Of a stretch of DNA of 64,000 nt, positions 53,134 to 62,714 are shown in pieces; position 1 is the first letter of the stretch; each line of letters opens with the position of its first letter. A program made the translations under genes and the position numbers. Under the pieces are notes generated by a model that worked only from the letters and a program-made list of their open reading frames with translations, was not told the origin of the DNA and did not search any database. The stretch is from Isoptericola halotolerans (GTDB lineage Bacteria; Actinomycetota; Actinomycetes; Actinomycetales; Cellulomonadaceae), in the NCBI RefSeq assembly GCF_013149785.1, contig NZ_JABEZU010000002.1, positions 186,001-250,000 on the forward strand, in the 5' to 3' direction.

Positions 53134-53577
53134 ATGTCCACCCGTACCGCACGCACCGCCTGGAACGGCACCCTGCAGGAGGGGACGGGCCAGACCGAGC
53201 TGAGCAGCTCGGGGGTCGGGACGTTCCCGGTCTCGTTCCCCCGTCGCACGGCCGACGCCGCCGAGGGTGTGACGAGCCCCGAGGAGCTCATCGCCGCGGC
53301 CCACTCGTCCTGCTTCGCCATGGCGTTCTCGGGCGAGCTGGGCAACTCCGGTGCCACGCCCGAGCAGGTCGAGGTCTCCGCGGACGTCACGCTGACGCCG
53401 GACCCCGCCGGTGGGCTGAAGATCGCCAAGATCGCGCTGAGCGTGCGGGGCTACGCCTCCGGTACCGACGAGGCAGGCTTCCGCCAGGCCGCCGAGGCGG
53501 CGAAGGTCGGCTGCCCGGTGTCCAAGGCGCTCGGGGCCGTCGAGGAGATCACCCTCGACGTCTCCTACGAGGGGTAG
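53134..53577 (+). CDS. OsmC family peroxiredoxin
   Basis: The 147-residue protein has the two reactive cysteines of OsmC in AAHSSCFAMAFS and GCPVSKALG. It reduces organic hydroperoxides in the cytoplasm. Length matches OsmC proteins. AAGGAG precedes the ATG. Confidence 0.95.
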   Translation: MSTRTARTAWNGTLQEGTGQTELSSSGVGTFPVSFPRRTADAAEGVTSPEELIAAAHSSCFAMAFSGELGNSGATPEQVEVSADVTLTPDPAGGLKIAKIALSVRGYASGTDEAGFRQAAEAAKVGCPVSKALGAVEEITLDVSYEG

Positions 53578-53592
53578 GAGCTCAGGCCACCT

Positions 53593-54708
53593 CTACTTGG
53601 TGAGCGGCGGGGTGTCGGCGTGGGCGCCGTCGAGCACCCCGCCGAGCACCTCCAGGAGCACCTCGCCCTGGCTCCGGGTGGGCTGCCAGCGCAGCAGGTC
53701 CCGGGCGCGCGAGGCGTCCATGACGATGTTCGCGGCGGCCATGTCGAGCCACCCGGCGTCGATCGGCACGAGCCGGGCGCGGGAGGCCAGGTCGAGCCCG
53801 CGCCGCAGCAGGCCCACGGGCAGCTCGAGCACGCGGCCGTCGGCGAGCAGGTCGGCGAGGTCCTGCCCGGTGAGCCCGCCGTCGGGGGCGAGGTTGAAGG
53901 CCCCGGGGTGCCGGCCGACGATCGCGGCGCGGACGGCGCCGGCCGTGTCGTCCGGGTGCAGCACCTGCAGGCGCAGCCCGCGGGGGAACGGCACGAGAGG
54001 GAACAACGGCGGGTCGGCGGGCTGCGGCGGTGCGTCGCTCTGCCAGCCGCGGAGCAGCCCGCCGACGGCCTTGCCCAGCGGGCCCGCCGCGACCTTGAGC
54101 CCGACCTTGCCGATCGGCCCGAGGAAGTAGCGGCCGATCTCTGCCCCGGCCTCGCGCTGCAGCATGATCGCCGGACGCATCCGGGTCACCGTCAGCCAGG
54201 GCTCGGCGTCCTCGACGTCGTCGAGCAGGTGCTCGACCTCGGCCTTGTCCAGGGCGTAGGGCGAGCCGGGCACGCCGCCGGTGGGCCAGTCCTCGTCGAC
54301 GGGGCTCCCGTCGGCGGGGCCGGGCGAGTAGACGCCGGACGCGGACATGAACAGCAGGTGCGGCACGCGCTGGCGCACGACGGCGTCGACGACGGCGCGG
54401 GTCCCGTCGACGTTGATGTGGTGCAGCACGTCGGGCTTGCGGGCGGGCTGGATCGCCCAGACGAGGTGGACGACGGCGTCGGCACCGGCCACGGCCACGT
54501 CGAGGCGCTCGGCGACGGTGACGTCGTCCGCGAGGTCGGCACGCACCCACTCGGCGGTGTCGAACGGTGGGGTGACGGTGCTGCTGCCGTCGGTGCGGGG
54601 CACCCGGCGAGCCACCCCGACGACCGACGTCACCGCCGGTTCGGCGGCGAGCGCTCGCAGCACGGACATCCCGACGTTCCCGGTGGCACCTATCACGACG
54701 ACTCGCAT
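53593..54708 (-). CDS. NAD-dependent epimerase/dehydratase-like SDR
   Basis: The 371-residue protein begins MRVVVIGATGNVGMSVLRAL, the Rossmann motif of extended SDRs. It also has DAVVHLVWAIQP and FMSASGVYSPGP; the usual YxxxK appears as YALDK. It may be an epimerase or reductase of unknown substrate. A perfect 16-bp palindrome lies 30 bases before its ATG. It is convergent with the OsmC gene. Confidence 0.88.
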   Translation of the reverse strand: MRVVVIGATGNVGMSVLRALAAEPAVTSVVGVARRVPRTDGSSTVTPPFDTAEWVRADLADDVTVAERLDVAVAGADAVVHLVWAIQPARKPDVLHHINVDGTRAVVDAVVRQRVPHLLFMSASGVYSPGPADGSPVDEDWPTGGVPGSPYALDKAEVEHLLDDVEDAEPWLTVTRMRPAIMLQREAGAEIGRYFLGPIGKVGLKVAAGPLGKAVGGLLRGWQSDAPPQPADPPLFPLVPFPRGLRLQVLHPDDTAGAVRAAIVGRHPGAFNLAPDGGLTGQDLADLLADGRVLELPVGLLRRGLDLASRARLVPIDAGWLDMAAANIVMDASRARDLLRWQPTRSQGEVLLEVLGGVLDGAHADTPPLTK

Positions 54709-54737
54709 GCCCCGACGCTATCGGCGTCGTGTCGACG

Positions 54738-54753
54738 TGCAACCTAGGTTGCA
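54738..54753. promoter_or_regulatory. 16-bp palindrome upstream of the epimerase gene
   Basis: TGCAACCTAGGTTGCA is a perfect 16-base palindrome positioned 29 bases upstream of the minus-strand epimerase ATG, where an operator would be. The regulator is not in the neighbourhood and is unknown; MerR- or TetR-type proteins use such sites. Confidence 0.6.
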
Positions 54754-54912
54754 AGATCCTCCATGTTTGTTACAAGGTCCCTCGGTGCGTGACGCTGGGC
54801 GGGCAGCTGTCGGCGTGGTGTGCGAGCGGTGGGCGCTCGTTGGCTCATGGCGGAACGGCAGCGTGAAGCGGGGCGACCGGAGCGAGGACTCAAAGCGGGG
54901 TGACACTGGATC

Positions 54913-55443
54913 GTGCCCGCCTTTGACCCGGCGGAGTCGACTCCGCCGTTCGACTTCGTCCTGATGCAGAACGGGGCCGTGAGTCTCTACTGGGATCTCG
55001 CGGTACTTGATGATGCGTGCATCAGGCTGTCGGCGCTCGGCTACCGCGTCGTCCGCATCGAGGCTGACGCATGGTGCGACGCGGCGTCCATGTTCGACGC
55101 CCTTGCCGTGGCGCTGGAACTCCCCGGCCACTTTCGCAGGAACTTCGACGCACTGAACGACTGTCTCTCCGACGTGGCGGCCGGGGACTACGGCCTGCCT
55201 GCTGATGCCATAGGCCTCGCGCTGGTCCTGACCGGCTACGACTCGTTCGCTGCGACGGAGCCCGTCGCGGCGCAGGCGTTGGCGGATCCGTTTGCGGACC
55301 AGTCGCGAACCGCATTGCTGTTCGGCCATCGGTTGATTTGTCTGCTCCAGAGCGATAATCCGCGGTTCGACCTTGCTCCGGTCGGCGCCCAGGCCGTCGC
55401 CTGGAACCCCGCAGAGTGGCTGGACTCTCAGCGCGGAGTCTGA
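54913..55443 (+). CDS. Barstar-family (barnase inhibitor-like) protein
   Basis: The 176-residue protein has the barstar core LPGHFRRNFDALNDCLSDV, corresponding to the helix of barstar that plugs the ribonuclease active site, followed by GLALVLTGYDSF. Barstars inhibit secreted or contact-delivered ribonucleases. No barnase or toxin gene is adjacent, so it is an orphan immunity gene or belongs to a distant polymorphic toxin. It begins with GTG 54913. Confidence 0.85.
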   Translation: MPAFDPAESTPPFDFVLMQNGAVSLYWDLAVLDDACIRLSALGYRVVRIEADAWCDAASMFDALAVALELPGHFRRNFDALNDCLSDVAAGDYGLPADAIGLALVLTGYDSFAATEPVAAQALADPFADQSRTALLFGHRLICLLQSDNPRFDLAPVGAQAVAWNPAEWLDSQRGV

Positions 55444-55615
55444 GTTGAGTGCTTGCGGCGAACCTCCCTCTTGAGCCACCGATGCCTGCGCTGCCATATT
55501 CTGACCAGAACCGCCTGTACCCAGTGCAGCGGCTGCGCCAGGGCTCCCAGTCAGGGCCCGCATCGTGATGCGGGGCCCGACCCTGCCAGCAGGCGACAGT
55601 GGGGTATGGAGGCAG

Positions 55616-56578
55616 TCAGGCGATCGAGATCACGAGTTTTCCTTGCACGCCCCCCGACTCGAGCCGCCGGTGAGCTTCGCGGATGGAGGCCAGGGGGTAG
55701 ACGGTGTCGACGACGGGACGGACGGCCTCCCGGTCGGCGAGCGAGGCGACCTCGGCCAGCAACTCGGTTCTCGGCGCGCCGCGGAAGAACCGCACACGCT
55801 GGCGACCGTGGACGGCGGACCACGCGATCGCACCGAGCTCCCGGGCGATGTGATCAAAGTCGACGGAGAGAGCGATGAACCGGCCACCCGGAGCGAGCCG
55901 CTTCCGGTATGCAAGGTGCCTGCCCGCACTCGACGCGTCGACGATCACGTCAAAGAGTCGGAGATCCGAGGGTGGGGTCGCGTAGTCGATGACTTCGTCG
56001 GCACCGAGCCCTCGCACGTAGTCGGCGCTCGAAGGTCGGGCCAGTCCCGTCACATGCGCTCCCAGTACTCGGCCGAGCTGGACGACGACGCTGCCCACAC
56101 CGCCTGCGGCCCCGCGCACGAGAAGGCGCTCTCCCCGCCTGATGCGGGCTTCATCTCGCAGGGCACGAAGGCCCGTCGTGCCCCCGGCGAGCAATGTGGC
56201 GGCCTCGAGCTCGCTGATGCTTTTGGGAGCAGCAGACAGGTGGTCCTCGGGGACGACGACGTACTCGGCGGCGCTGGAGAAACCGCCCTTCTCACGCACG
56301 GTGCCCCAGACCTGCTGCCCAGCAGCGAGGGTCGGTTCCCCCATGCCGTGCCCGACGACCGTCCCGACGAGATCGAGCCCAGTCTGACGAGGCGTCGTTC
56401 GGCCCGTGAGGAGCCTGAACCGACCGGCACGGTCGAGCAGCTCGCTGCCGTTGACCGAGACTGCTCCTACCTGCACGAGCACCTCCCCAGCAGCAGGCTC
56501 TGGGACAGGGATGCGGTCGATCTGCAGTACCTCGGGGCCGCCGAACTGGTGGAACCGGGCAGCGCGCATGTCGTTCAT
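55616..56578 (-). CDS. Zinc-type alcohol dehydrogenase family (quinone oxidoreductase-like)
   Basis: The 320-residue protein is an MDR-superfamily NADPH oxidoreductase: MRAARFHQFGGPEVL, TGLDLVGTVVG, VRGAAGGVGSVVVQLGRVLGAHVTG and GADEVIDYAT. No structural zinc cysteines are seen, so it is a quinone-oxidoreductase-type member. ATG 56578 (MNDMR) is chosen; ATG 56611 is possible. It is divergent from a TetR gene and may be its target. Confidence 0.92.
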   Translation of the reverse strand: MNDMRAARFHQFGGPEVLQIDRIPVPEPAAGEVLVQVGAVSVNGSELLDRAGRFRLLTGRTTPRQTGLDLVGTVVGHGMGEPTLAAGQQVWGTVREKGGFSSAAEYVVVPEDHLSAAPKSISELEAATLLAGGTTGLRALRDEARIRRGERLLVRGAAGGVGSVVVQLGRVLGAHVTGLARPSSADYVRGLGADEVIDYATPPSDLRLFDVIVDASSAGRHLAYRKRLAPGGRFIALSVDFDHIARELGAIAWSAVHGRQRVRFFRGAPRTELLAEVASLADREAVRPVVDTVYPLASIREAHRRLESGGVQGKLVISIA

Positions 56579-56698
56579 GGGAATGTCTGTCTCCTCGTCA
56601 TCGTGGATCATGACCGTAGGAGTCGAGACGTTCGACGGCGTCCGTTTCCGGTCGAAGTGAGACTGATCAGCAGCGGGACCTCTCAGAACGGTGGGCAG

Positions 56699-57280
56699 AT
56701 GCGGGGAGCGGCGAGGAGCGACGCCCGTCGAAATCACGACAGGCTCGTGGCGGCCGCACGGCAGGTGTTCGCTGAACGAGGCCTTGATACGCCGATGGCA
56801 ACCGTCGCACGCACAGCCGGTCTGGCCCCGGCGACCCTGTATCGGCACTTCCCCAGCCGCGCCGCGCTGACCGCGGCGGTCTTCACCGGCGACCTCGAAG
56901 GATGCGCGACCCTTGTCGAGGAGGCTCTGGCCGACACCGACCCTCGGCGAGGGCTGGTGATGCTGCTTGACGAGGTGGCCAAGCAGCAGATCCAGAACCG
57001 TGCGTTCGCAGACGCCTTCCTCGGTCAGGCGCCAGCGTTGCCCGCGTTCGACGCGCTTCGCAGACGAACCCTCGACCTGCTCGGTGATCTTGTCCGTCGG
57101 GCCAAGGCGAGCGGCGGTCTCCGCGAGGACTTCTCGCCCGGCGACGTCTTCGTGATGCTGTACGCCAACCGAGGTTTCGCGGCGATGCCACAGGAATCCG
57201 CTGAGCGCGCTTCCAACAGACTGACCGCCTTGTTCATCGAAGCGTGCTTCATCCAGCCTCGCGCACTCCAGAAGGCATGA
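56699..57280 (+). CDS. TetR family transcriptional regulator
   Basis: The 193-residue protein has the TetR DNA-binding domain: ARRNHDRLVAAARQVFAERGLDTPMATVARTAGLAPATLYRHFPSRAALTAAVF. A ligand-binding half follows. ATG 56699 is chosen; GTG 56657 is an in-frame alternative. It is divergent from the oxidoreductase gene, with about 120 bases between them. Confidence 0.92.
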   Translation: MRGAARSDARRNHDRLVAAARQVFAERGLDTPMATVARTAGLAPATLYRHFPSRAALTAAVFTGDLEGCATLVEEALADTDPRRGLVMLLDEVAKQQIQNRAFADAFLGQAPALPAFDALRRRTLDLLGDLVRRAKASGGLREDFSPGDVFVMLYANRGFAAMPQESAERASNRLTALFIEACFIQPRALQKA

Positions 57281-57442
57281 CCACGCCTTCTACCTAGTAC
57301 GTCGCGGACGCCACGGGACCTGGTAGGTCACCGCGACGGGGCGGGACCTCGACGCGTCCGGTTCCGGTGACGAGGTGCTGCGCGCGCATCGCTCCGAGGT
57401 GTAGGACTGCAGCAAGAAGCCGCGGTGCGGTTCGGTCTGTGG

Positions 57443-58177
57443 CTACAGGCGCGCCGCGTCGCGCCTGTACATCGCCGCGTGCTCGAGGAGATGGTGCGCG
57501 CCGGTCGTGCGGGCGTGTTCCTCGGTCCACGCCGCGAGCTCGTGGAGCCTCTGGCGCATCGCGCTCCGTGCATCGGAGGCGGACGGCGCAGCGTCGGCCC
57601 CGTAGCTGTCGAGCAGGTGGGTCAGCCGTGCTTCCGGTGGTGGTCCGTCTGTGGGTGCGGGCATGTCTTCGCACCAGCCGCAGATCCGGTATGCGAGGTA
57701 GGCGAGGTCCCATCCCCGTGGCCCCGGGGAAGCCATGTCCATGTCGATGAAGCCGACCAGCTGTTCGCCGTCGTGGACCATGTTGTAGGGCGCGACGTCG
57801 TTGAGGCAGATCACCTCGGCCGGCTCATGGGCTGGCATCCGCCACACGGCCCTGGTGAGACAGAAGTTCTGGGTCGCGTCGTGCCAGGACCGCAGCAGCT
57901 TCCCGGCGTCCCTGGCGGTCCCGGACTCCCACACCCAGGCAGGCACCGGCCACCCCGCCGTCTCACCGGCCAGGTAGCTGAGTACCTCTCGTCCTTGATC
58001 GTCCACCCCCAGCGGCGTCGGGACGCCCTGGACTCCTTGGGCGCGGACCCAGGCGAGCAGCGCGTGAATCGTCGGAGTCCACGGCCCAGCGGTGCGGCGG
58101 ACCGTGTCGCCGACCCTCACCACTTCGTTGACGTTGCCGCCAGTGAGGTCGCTTCCGATCTCATCACCCGTGCCCAT
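57443..58177 (-). CDS. Aminoglycoside phosphotransferase-like protein with altered catalytic loop
   Basis: The 244-residue protein has the APH/choline kinase-type catalytic region. The HxDxxxxN loop appears as CLNDVAPYN (Leu125 in place of His, Asp127 and Asn132 kept), and the metal-binding D-x-D is FIDMDMASPGPRGWDLAYLAYR. Because Asp127 and Asn132 remain, it may still act on a small hydroxylated substrate, but the missing histidine is unusual. It is a single gene. A role in antibiotic resistance is not shown. Confidence 0.82.
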   Translation of the reverse strand: MGTGDEIGSDLTGGNVNEVVRVGDTVRRTAGPWTPTIHALLAWVRAQGVQGVPTPLGVDDQGREVLSYLAGETAGWPVPAWVWESGTARDAGKLLRSWHDATQNFCLTRAVWRMPAHEPAEVICLNDVAPYNMVHDGEQLVGFIDMDMASPGPRGWDLAYLAYRICGWCEDMPAPTDGPPPEARLTHLLDSYGADAAPSASDARSAMRQRLHELAAWTEEHARTTGAHHLLEHAAMYRRDAARL

Positions 58178-58228
58178 CGCTAGATGTTCGCACGTGAGCG
58201 TCCCAGGGATCGCCGCTCGGAGCTCTTC

Positions 58229-59272
58229 CTACGTGAAGTCTGCCCAGATCCGTTGCTGCGCACCGTCGACGGTCATCGAGCCACCGTGGGGAAGGATCCA
58301 CTGCGGACGTGTGTGGCCGAACGGTACGCCGACGGCGATGACGGCGTCGGAGTTGTAGCGCTGCACCGTCTCGATAGCGGCGTCGCGCTGCTCGGCACGC
58401 TTGGCGGCTCGCTCGGCCGCTGTGCGGTGGACCTCGAAGGAGGAGGTCGGCGGCCGGGCGACGACGACAGCGTCGAGGGCCTCGAGGAGTCCGCGTTCGC
58501 CGAGCGAGCGGACGATCCAGCCGAACTCCCGAGCGGGAGTGAGTAGTTCGGAGCCCTCGAGCAGCAGGACGCCGCCCTGCAGAGCGGCCGGGTCGGCGGG
58601 GAACCGGCCAGCGGTGAGAATCCACTCGATCACCTCGATGCAACCTCCCCAGGTGCGGCCGGTGACGGACCGCTCGGGTCCGGCCCACGTCCACGGCTCG
58701 GTGGGTTCGCGGTCGCCGTAGCTGGTGAGCGCCGCGGGGTCCTGCCAGTCCTTTCCGAAGTCCTCGGACTCGCCCGGTTCGGTAACCTCCAGGCGCCCGC
58801 CGGTGAGCAGGGCGGCACGCAACGCAGCAGCGTGCACCGGGTCGACGGCGGGCCCGGGGCCGAGGTGGACCTGGGTGGAGCCCCCGTAGAACCCTGCCAC
58901 GCCGTGGGTCCACAACCAGTTCAACAGGTTCGTGTTGTCGCTGTATCCGAGGAACGGCTTCGGGTCGGCCCGCGCCAGGTCGGCGTCGAGGTGGGGGATC
59001 ACGGTGATCTGGTCCTCGCCAGCGATGGTGGCCAGCACCGCGCGGATCTCGGGATCACCGAACGCGGCGTTCAGGTCCGCTGCACGCTCTTGCGGCGTCG
59101 CGCCGAGCTTTCGGGTCGTCGGATACTCGATCGGCACCAGACCCGTGAGCTCGGCGAGTCGCGCCATGGCCTGCTCGTGCACGGCGGGCGCGAAGCCCGG
59201 CGCGGCGAACGACGGCGAGACGACAGCGACCTTGTCCCCGGGGGCGGCCTTGCGGGGCGACGTGAGCTCCAT
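58229..59272 (-). CDS. Peptidase family S66 (LD-carboxypeptidase / MccF-like)
   Basis: The 347-residue protein has the S66 nucleophile Ser in FLGYSDNTNLLNWLW, plus GGCIEVIEWILTAG and the late FGHTRPQWILP containing the catalytic His region. S66 enzymes cut LD-peptide bonds in murein tetrapeptides or acylated microcin C. Sequence resembles MccF-type members as closely as LdcA, so both names are plausible. ATG 59272 is chosen at the start of similarity. Confidence 0.88.
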   Translation of the reverse strand: MELTSPRKAAPGDKVAVVSPSFAAPGFAPAVHEQAMARLAELTGLVPIEYPTTRKLGATPQERAADLNAAFGDPEIRAVLATIAGEDQITVIPHLDADLARADPKPFLGYSDNTNLLNWLWTHGVAGFYGGSTQVHLGPGPAVDPVHAAALRAALLTGGRLEVTEPGESEDFGKDWQDPAALTSYGDREPTEPWTWAGPERSVTGRTWGGCIEVIEWILTAGRFPADPAALQGGVLLLEGSELLTPAREFGWIVRSLGERGLLEALDAVVVARPPTSSFEVHRTAAERAAKRAEQRDAAIETVQRYNSDAVIAVGVPFGHTRPQWILPHGGSMTVDGAQQRIWADFT

Positions 59273-59606
59273 GACGGACAAGGTGCCACACAGGAAGGCG
59301 GACGGCAGACGACTTTTCTCCTGACCTGTGCCGGAGCGCCGAAGTGACCGCGACATTTCGAAACCGCCGGGCGACGGGCGGCAAGCGCCCACAGCGGTCG
59401 GTTAAGCGCGACGATACGACCCACACTGCGCGACTGGCACGGCACGCCCGAGGTCGAGCAAGGTAGGCGGGCGTGTATGCGCAATCTGTGCCGCACGTCG
59501 ACACGTCGGGGGCAGGGCGCGCGATCTGCCACCGCGGGCTCGTGCGACGCGCCTCGCGACGCGGACCATTCGTCGTCAGCGGCGTCAGCGGTGGCACAAT
59601 CGCTCC
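59273..59606. other. Intergenic stretch between S66 peptidase and dehydrogenase
   Basis: These 334 bases separate two divergent genes. I see no RNA gene, repeat or strong hairpin. It should hold the promoters of both. Confidence 0.5.
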
Positions 59607-62600
59607 GTGTCTGCCCAGTCGACGACCTCACCCTCCGGCAACCACGCGCCGGCGGACGCCGCGCCGTCCGCCGCGGACGCGCAGGTGGCGGCGCTCGCCG
59701 CCCAGCGGGAGGCTGAACGGGAGGCGCAGCAGGCTGCCGCGGAGGCTCGCGAGGCGGTCGCCACCGCCCTGCGCACGGTCATGGCGGGCACGGTCGACAC
59801 GACCACGCGTCGTCGGGCCGAGTACTCCACCGACGCCTCGAACTACCGGGTGGTGCCCGACGTGGTCGCCTTCCCGACCTCGACCGACGACGTCGTGGCG
59901 GCGCTCGACGTGCTGCGCGAGCTGGGCGTGCCGGTCACCGCGCGCGGCGCCGGGACCTCGGTGGCGGGCAACTCGGTGGGCCCGGGCGTCGTGCTCGACC
60001 TCTCCCAGCACCTGCACGGCATCGGGGCGATCGACCCGGACGCCCGTACCGCCGTCGTCGAGCCGGGCGTCATCATGTCGTCGTTGCAGGGTGAGGCGGC
60101 ACCGCACGGGCTGCGGTTCGGCCCGGACCCGTCCACGCAGAACCGGGCCACCCTCGGCGGCATGATCGGCAACAACGCCTGCGGGCCGCACGCGGTGGCC
60201 TACGGCCGCACGGCGGACAACGTGGTGTCCCTGGACGTCGTGGACGGGCGCGGTCGGCGCTTCGTGGCCGGCAAGGGCGACCCGACGTTCGCGGCGGTCC
60301 CCGGCCTCGCCGACCTCGTGCGGGAGAACCTCGCACTCATCCGCACCGAGTTCGGCCGGTTCGGCCGCCAGGTGTCCGGGTACTCGCTGGAGCACCTGCT
60401 GCCGGAGAACGGCTCGGACCTGGCCAAGATGCTGGTCGGCACGGAGGGCACGCTCGTCACGGTGCTCGGTGCCACGCTCGAGCTGGTCCCGGTGCCGAAG
60501 GCCCCCACGCTGGTGGTGCTCGGCTACCCGGACATGCCCTCCGCGGCCGACGACGTCCCGGTGCTGCTGCGGCACGACCCGCTGGCGATCGAGGGCCTCG
60601 ACGCGCGGCTCGTCGACGTCGTGAAGCGCGCCAACGGCGCGGACTCGGTGCCGGACCTGCCCGACGGCGCGGGCTGGCTGATGATCGAGGTCGGTGGCAC
60701 CTCCCCGGGGGAGGCACGCGAGATCGCCGAGATGATCGTCGGGGCCTCGGCAGCGATCGACGCCGCCATCTACCCGGCAGGCCCGGAGGCGACGCAGATG
60801 TGGCGGATCCGGGCCGACGGCGCGGGGCTGGCCGGGCGGACTCCCGCCGGGGAGCAGGCGTGGCCCGGGTGGGAGGACTCCGCGGTGCCGCCCGACAAGC
60901 TGGGCGACTACCTGCGCGACCTGGACGCGCTCATGGCGCGCTACGGCGTCGACGGCCTGCCGTACGGGCACTTCGGCGACGGCTGCATGCACCTGCGGAT
61001 CGACATCCCGCTGGAGTCCTCCGGGTCGGTGCTGCGCACCTTCATGGTCGAGGCGGCCCAGCTCGTCGCGAAGTACGGCGGGTCGCTGTCCGGCGAGCAC
61101 GGCGACGGCCGGGCCCGGTCCGAGCTGCTGCCGGTCATGTACTCGCCCGAGGCCATCGCGCTGCTGGAGCAGGTCAAGGCGCTGTTCGACCCGCACGACG
61201 TGCTCAACCCGGGCGTGGTGGTGCGTCCGGCGGCGGTCGACGCCGACCTGCGCCGACCGGCCGCCCAGTCCGTGCCGTCGACCGCCCCGATCGGGGACCG
61301 AGGCCTGCTGGGCTCCGGCACGCTGCGGGGCGTCGCGAAGAAGAGCGGCTACGCGGGGTTCAGTTTCGCCCACGACCACCACGACCTGACGACGGCGGTG
61401 CACCGCTGCGTCGGCGTCGGCAAGTGCCGGGCCGACAACAGCGCCGCGGGCGGGTTCATGTGCCCGAGCTACCTGGCCACCAAGGACGAGAAGGACGTCA
61501 CCCGGGGCCGGGCGCGCGTGCTGCAGGAAGCGGTCAACGGCTCGCTCGTCGGAGGGCTGACGGCCCCCGAGGTGCGTGAGTCGCTCGACCTGTGCCTGAG
61601 CTGCAAGGCGTGCTCCTCGGACTGCCCGGCCGGCGTCGACATGGCGCAGTACAAGTCGGAGGTGCTGCACCGTACGTATCGCGGGAAGCTGCGCCCGATG
61701 GACCACTACGCGCTGGGCTGGCTGCCCCGCTGGGCACGGCTGGCGGGCCTCGCGCCGAGGGCGATCAACAAGGTGCTGTCGGTCGGCTGGGTGCGCAAGG
61801 CCGTGCTGTGGGGCGGGGGCATGGACACCCGCCGCGACGTGCCGCACTTCGCCGAGCTGCCCTTCCGCACCTGGTGGCGCCGCGGGTACGCCACGCACGG
61901 CGTGCCGGGCCTGCCGCACCGCGACATGCCGGGCAAGCCGGCGTCGGCGGCGCGACCGAAGGTGGTGCTGTGGACGGACTCGTTCAGCGACTCGCTCTCC
62001 CCGTCGGTGCCCCAGGCGGCGGTGAAGGTCCTCACGGCCGCGGGCTACGACGTCGTCGTCCCCGACCAGCAGGCGTGCTGCGGGCTGACCTGGATCTCCA
62101 CGGGCCAGCTCGACGGCGCGCGGCGCCGGCTGTCCTCGCTGCTGTCCGTCCTCGGCCCGTACGCGGTCAACGGGATCCCGATCCTCGGCCTGGAGCCGTC
62201 GTGCACGGCGGTGCTGCGCTCGGACCTGCTGGACCTGTTCCCGGACGACCCGCGCGCCACGGCCGTGGCCGGGGCGACGAAGACCCTCGCCGAGCTGCTG
62301 ACCGACCCCTCCACGGCCCCCGCCGAGGACTCGGGCTGGGAGCTGCCGGACCTCAGCGACATCACCGCCGTCGTGCAGCCGCACTGCCACCAGCACTCGG
62401 TGATGGGCTTCGGCGAGGACCGTTCGCTGCTGGCCGACGCCGGGGCGACGGTCACCGAGCTCGCCGGGTGCTGCGGGCTGGCGGGGAACTTCGGCATGCA
62501 GAAGGGCCACTACGACGTGTCGGTCGCCGTGGCGGAGAACGCGCTGCTGCCGGCGCTGCGGGCACGGGGCGACGGCGAGCAGTACATCGCGGACGGGTTC

Positions 62601-62678
62601 TCGTGCCGTCTCCAGGCGGTCCAGCTCGAGGGCGTCGAGGGCAAGGCGCTCGTGGAGGTCCTCGCCGAGCGGCTCTGA
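59607..62678 (+). CDS. FAD-linked oxidase fused to Fe-S/CCG domain (D-lactate/glycolate dehydrogenase type)
   Basis: The 1023-residue protein has an FAD-binding PCMH domain (~75-300) with VPVTARGAGTSVAGNSVGPGVVLDLSQHL, an FAD-oxidase C domain with HFGDGCMHLRIDIPL and SLSGEHGDGRARSELL, a 4Fe-4S region with CVGVGKC and CLSCKACSSDCPAGVDM, and two C-terminal CCG domains with QACCGL and GCCGLAG. It is like the long actinobacterial GlcD-GlpC fusion, which oxidises D-2-hydroxy acids at the membrane. Substrate is uncertain. GTG 59607 begins a disordered Ala-rich start. Confidence 0.92.
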   Translation: MSAQSTTSPSGNHAPADAAPSAADAQVAALAAQREAEREAQQAAAEAREAVATALRTVMAGTVDTTTRRRAEYSTDASNYRVVPDVVAFPTSTDDVVAALDVLRELGVPVTARGAGTSVAGNSVGPGVVLDLSQHLHGIGAIDPDARTAVVEPGVIMSSLQGEAAPHGLRFGPDPSTQNRATLGGMIGNNACGPHAVAYGRTADNVVSLDVVDGRGRRFVAGKGDPTFAAVPGLADLVRENLALIRTEFGRFGRQVSGYSLEHLLPENGSDLAKMLVGTEGTLVTVLGATLELVPVPKAPTLVVLGYPDMPSAADDVPVLLRHDPLAIEGLDARLVDVVKRANGADSVPDLPDGAGWLMIEVGGTSPGEAREIAEMIVGASAAIDAAIYPAGPEATQMWRIRADGAGLAGRTPAGEQAWPGWEDSAVPPDKLGDYLRDLDALMARYGVDGLPYGHFGDGCMHLRIDIPLESSGSVLRTFMVEAAQLVAKYGGSLSGEHGDGRARSELLPVMYSPEAIALLEQVKALFDPHDVLNPGVVVRPAAVDADLRRPAAQSVPSTAPIGDRGLLGSGTLRGVAKKSGYAGFSFAHDHHDLTTAVHRCVGVGKCRADNSAAGGFMCPSYLATKDEKDVTRGRARVLQEAVNGSLVGGLTAPEVRESLDLCLSCKACSSDCPAGVDMAQYKSEVLHRTYRGKLRPMDHYALGWLPRWARLAGLAPRAINKVLSVGWVRKAVLWGGGMDTRRDVPHFAELPFRTWWRRGYATHGVPGLPHRDMPGKPASAARPKVVLWTDSFSDSLSPSVPQAAVKVLTAAGYDVVVPDQQACCGLTWISTGQLDGARRRLSSLLSVLGPYAVNGIPILGLEPSCTAVLRSDLLDLFPDDPRATAVAGATKTLAELLTDPSTAPAEDSGWELPDLSDITAVVQPHCHQHSVMGFGEDRSLLADAGATVTELAGCCGLAGNFGMQKGHYDVSVAVAENALLPALRARGDGEQYIADGFSCRLQAVQLEGVEGKALVEVLAERL

Positions 62679-62714
62679 CCTACCGGTCAGGCGGCCTCCT
62701 GGGAGGATGCGGTC

